Source of the DNA: Clostridia bacterium | Lineage (GTDB): Bacteria > Bacillota > UBA994 > PWPR01 | Assembly (NCBI GenBank): GCA_003557085.1 | Contig: PWPR01000104.1 | Coordinates: forward strand, 1 to 26,803 | Reading direction: 5' to 3' | DNA length: 26,803 bases | Shown: positions 25,637-26,803 of the stretch, piece by piece | Layout: every line of letters begins with the position of its first letter | Position numbering within the stretch: the first letter of the stretch is position 1 | Notes under the pieces: generated by a model | Told to the model about the DNA's origin: nothing | What the model saw: the letters and a program-made list of their open reading frames with translations, nothing else | Databases searched by the model: none | Translations under genes and position numbers: made by a program

Positions 25637-25652
25637 TTGCAATATATTGTAC
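25637..25652 (-). promoter_or_regulatory. NrdR box 1, overlapping the nrdJ -10
   Basis: Contains CAATATATTG, identical to the ten-base core (CWATATATWG) of the NrdR consensus. Overall 11 of 16 positions match ACACWATATATWGTGT. The centre is 32 bases from that of box 2, about three helical turns, as in known paired NrdR boxes. Confidence 0.65.
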
Positions 25653-25674
25653 TTCTTTTCTAGCCATACCACAA
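25646..25674 (-). promoter_or_regulatory. Promoter of nrdJ inside the NrdR boxes
   Basis: On the minus strand TTGTGG (25669-25674) and TACAAT (25646-25651) are separated by exactly 17 bases. The -35 lies in NrdR box 2 and the -10 in box 1, so NrdR binding would block RNA polymerase directly. Confidence 0.65.
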
Positions 25675-25684
25675 CATGTAGTGT
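25669..25684 (-). promoter_or_regulatory. NrdR box 2, overlapping the nrdJ -35
   Basis: CCACAACATGTAGTGT matches the NrdR consensus ACACWATATATWGTGT at 13 of 16 positions, with intact CAC and GTG outer arms. It ends 8 bases before the thrB stop codon. Confidence 0.65.
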
Positions 25685-25692
25685 ATTTTGTC

Positions 25693-26598
25693 CTAGTTTA
25701 CTATTACTCCATCTTTTGAGATGTCAACTATTAACATATCCCCATCAATCGCCTTTTTCTTCCAGACATCAGCCCAATCGTGGGCTAGCAAGAGCAGATC
25801 CTTTTCTAATCCAAAAGCAATAAGTGTAGAACCACTTCCACTAATTGAGGCACCATATATTCCTGTACAGAGTTTTGCTGCTTTAAGCATTTGATTAGCA
25901 CCTGGGATTAACTTTAGTCTATAGTATTGGTGCACTCTGTCATCCATCGCTAAGTTTAATAAGTCAAACCTCCCAGTAGTCCATGCGTAAACTGATAAAG
26001 CAGTCCTTGAATTATTATGAACAAAATCATACATAGAGATTTTAGTAGGTATCACTTTGCGAGCATCTCTAGTTCTAACTCGATGCCTTGGAATAGCCAA
26101 CAAAGCTTTAGGGAGCTCCTCTGCCAAGTCTATAGGAATAGCAATGTTGTTTCTCCCTTCTTTTATACCTGTAAGCACAAGTCCACCATAATATGCAGCT
26201 GCTCCGTTATCAGCATGCCCTTCAATTTTAGCTATCAAGTCAACGCTTTCTTCTGCACTTAATCTTTTTTTGGCTAGCTCAGAAGCAATTTTTACACAAG
26301 CCACTGTTACAGCAGCACTACTACCCAGACCTCTGGCTAGTGGTATATTATTATCTACGGTAATACATATATTCCTAACTGATGGCTCTCCCCACATTTT
26401 TAGGATTCTATCTATAACTCTTATAAAATAATTTCTACTATCAGTGGGAAGATAATCAGCACCTTCTCCAATCGTATTTACAAATACTCCAGAGTGAAAA
26501 AAGTCAACTTCCACCTCTAACCATAAGTCTAGTGCAATTGCCAGGCAATCAAATCCTGGACCTAAATTTGCTGAGGTAGCTGGCACTTTAATCTTCAT
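25693..26598 (-). CDS. thrB: Homoserine kinase
   Basis: Phosphorylates homoserine to O-phosphohomoserine, the substrate of threonine synthase, in the aspartate-family pathway. The 301-residue protein is a GHMP kinase: it begins KVPATSANLGPGFDCL, and the ATP-binding glycine-serine motif PLARGLGSSAA is at 86-96. A C-terminal GHMP motif GIYGASISGSGSTLIAFG follows near 246-263. Length is normal. ATG at 26598 overlaps the thrC stop by 11 bases, so the two consecutive enzymes of the pathway are coupled. Its ribosome site is the moderate AAAGG inside the end of thrC. Confidence 0.97.
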   Translation of the reverse strand: MKIKVPATSANLGPGFDCLAIALDLWLEVEVDFFHSGVFVNTIGEGADYLPTDSRNYFIRVIDRILKMWGEPSVRNICITVDNNIPLARGLGSSAAVTVACVKIASELAKKRLSAEESVDLIAKIEGHADNGAAAYYGGLVLTGIKEGRNNIAIPIDLAEELPKALLAIPRHRVRTRDARKVIPTKISMYDFVHNNSRTALSVYAWTTGRFDLLNLAMDDRVHQYYRLKLIPGANQMLKAAKLCTGIYGASISGSGSTLIAFGLEKDLLLLAHDWADVWKKKAIDGDMLIVDISKDGVIVN

Positions 26599-26803
26599 GA
26601 TTTATCAACCTTTTAACTAAGTCGAAAACTTCTTGCTTTTGTGAGCTTACTTTATATATATTAGCGCTACTCTTTATTGCTAGGTCTGGATCTTTAAGAC
26701 CATGTCCAGTAAGAACAGCTACTACTAGACTATTCTTTTCAACTCTTCCTTGTTTTAGAGCTTTCAATATCCCTGCTAGTGAAGCAGCTGAGCCCGGCTC
26801 TAC
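26588..26803 (-). CDS. thrC: Threonine synthase, C-terminal part only
   Basis: The open frame entering from the right edge encodes the last 71 residues of a threonine synthase, the PLP enzyme that turns O-phosphohomoserine into threonine. The recognisable segments are EPGSAASLAGILKALKQG, matching the conserved EPASAAS region, followed by VVAVLTGHGLKDPD, matching the family LTGNGLKDPD stretch. The TAA stop lies inside the thrB start region, giving an 11-base overlap. The PLP lysine and most of the enzyme are outside the window. Confidence 0.93.
   Translation of the reverse strand, partial: VEPGSAASLAGILKALKQGRVEKNSLVVAVLTGHGLKDPDLAIKSSANIYKVSSQKQEVFDLVKRLINHED

Noticed and set aside
25563..25692. 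Cobalamin riboswitch upstream of nrdJ
   Set aside because: The gap is only 130 bases and holds NrdR boxes and one hairpin; no B12-box sequence or the required multi-helix fold was seen.

Overview
The window comes from a low-GC Gram-positive bacterium, most likely an anaerobic Clostridia-type Firmicute. Reasons: AT-rich genes with AGGAGG-type ribosome sites and frequent GTG/TTG starts, WhiA, the five-gene lower-glycolysis cluster gap-pgk-tpiA-gpmI-eno with secG downstream, a membrane pyrophosphatase and an adenosylcobalamin-dependent (class II) ribonucleotide reductase. A BpsA-type branched-polyamine synthase hints at a thermophile or other stress-adapted lineage; that is inference. All genes but one lie on the minus strand, so the locus reads right to left.

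Right end, in transcription order: the 3' end of threonine synthase (thrC) overlaps homoserine kinase (thrB). Then nrdJ follows a promoter whose -35 and -10 both sit inside NrdR-box-like sequences, with bpsA directly behind it. whiA has its own clear promoter. The tightly packed gap-pgk-tpiA-gpmI-eno run carries glyceraldehyde-3-phosphate to phosphoenolpyruvate. secG and hppA follow as separate units, each ending in a terminator-like hairpin.

Middle: a Cof-type HAD phosphatase and an HD-domain hydrolase, then rnr (RNase R) heading a coupled run of a membrane-anchored polysaccharide deacetylase, an O-methyltransferase and a PLP enzyme of the D-cysteine desulfhydrase/ACC deaminase family. The only plus-strand gene is a pentapeptide-repeat protein, divergent from glnS and convergent (15-base overlap) with the PLP enzyme.

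Left end: glnS ends in a terminator and is followed by a Nudix hydrolase. Next comes an overlapping three-gene cassette: a GlmL/MutL-like ASKHA ATPase, a protein with a biotinyl/lipoyl-like N-terminus, and an unrecognised protein. No cobalamin mutase is present, so the cassette has no evident client and is the best candidate for an undescribed system. The last 256 bases hold two promoters with exact 17-base spacers, followed by a boxA-like antitermination sequence. This looks like the leader of a ribosomal RNA operon running off the left edge. No CRISPR array, insertion sequence, tRNA gene or phage gene was seen, and no gene-free stretch exceeds 300 bases.
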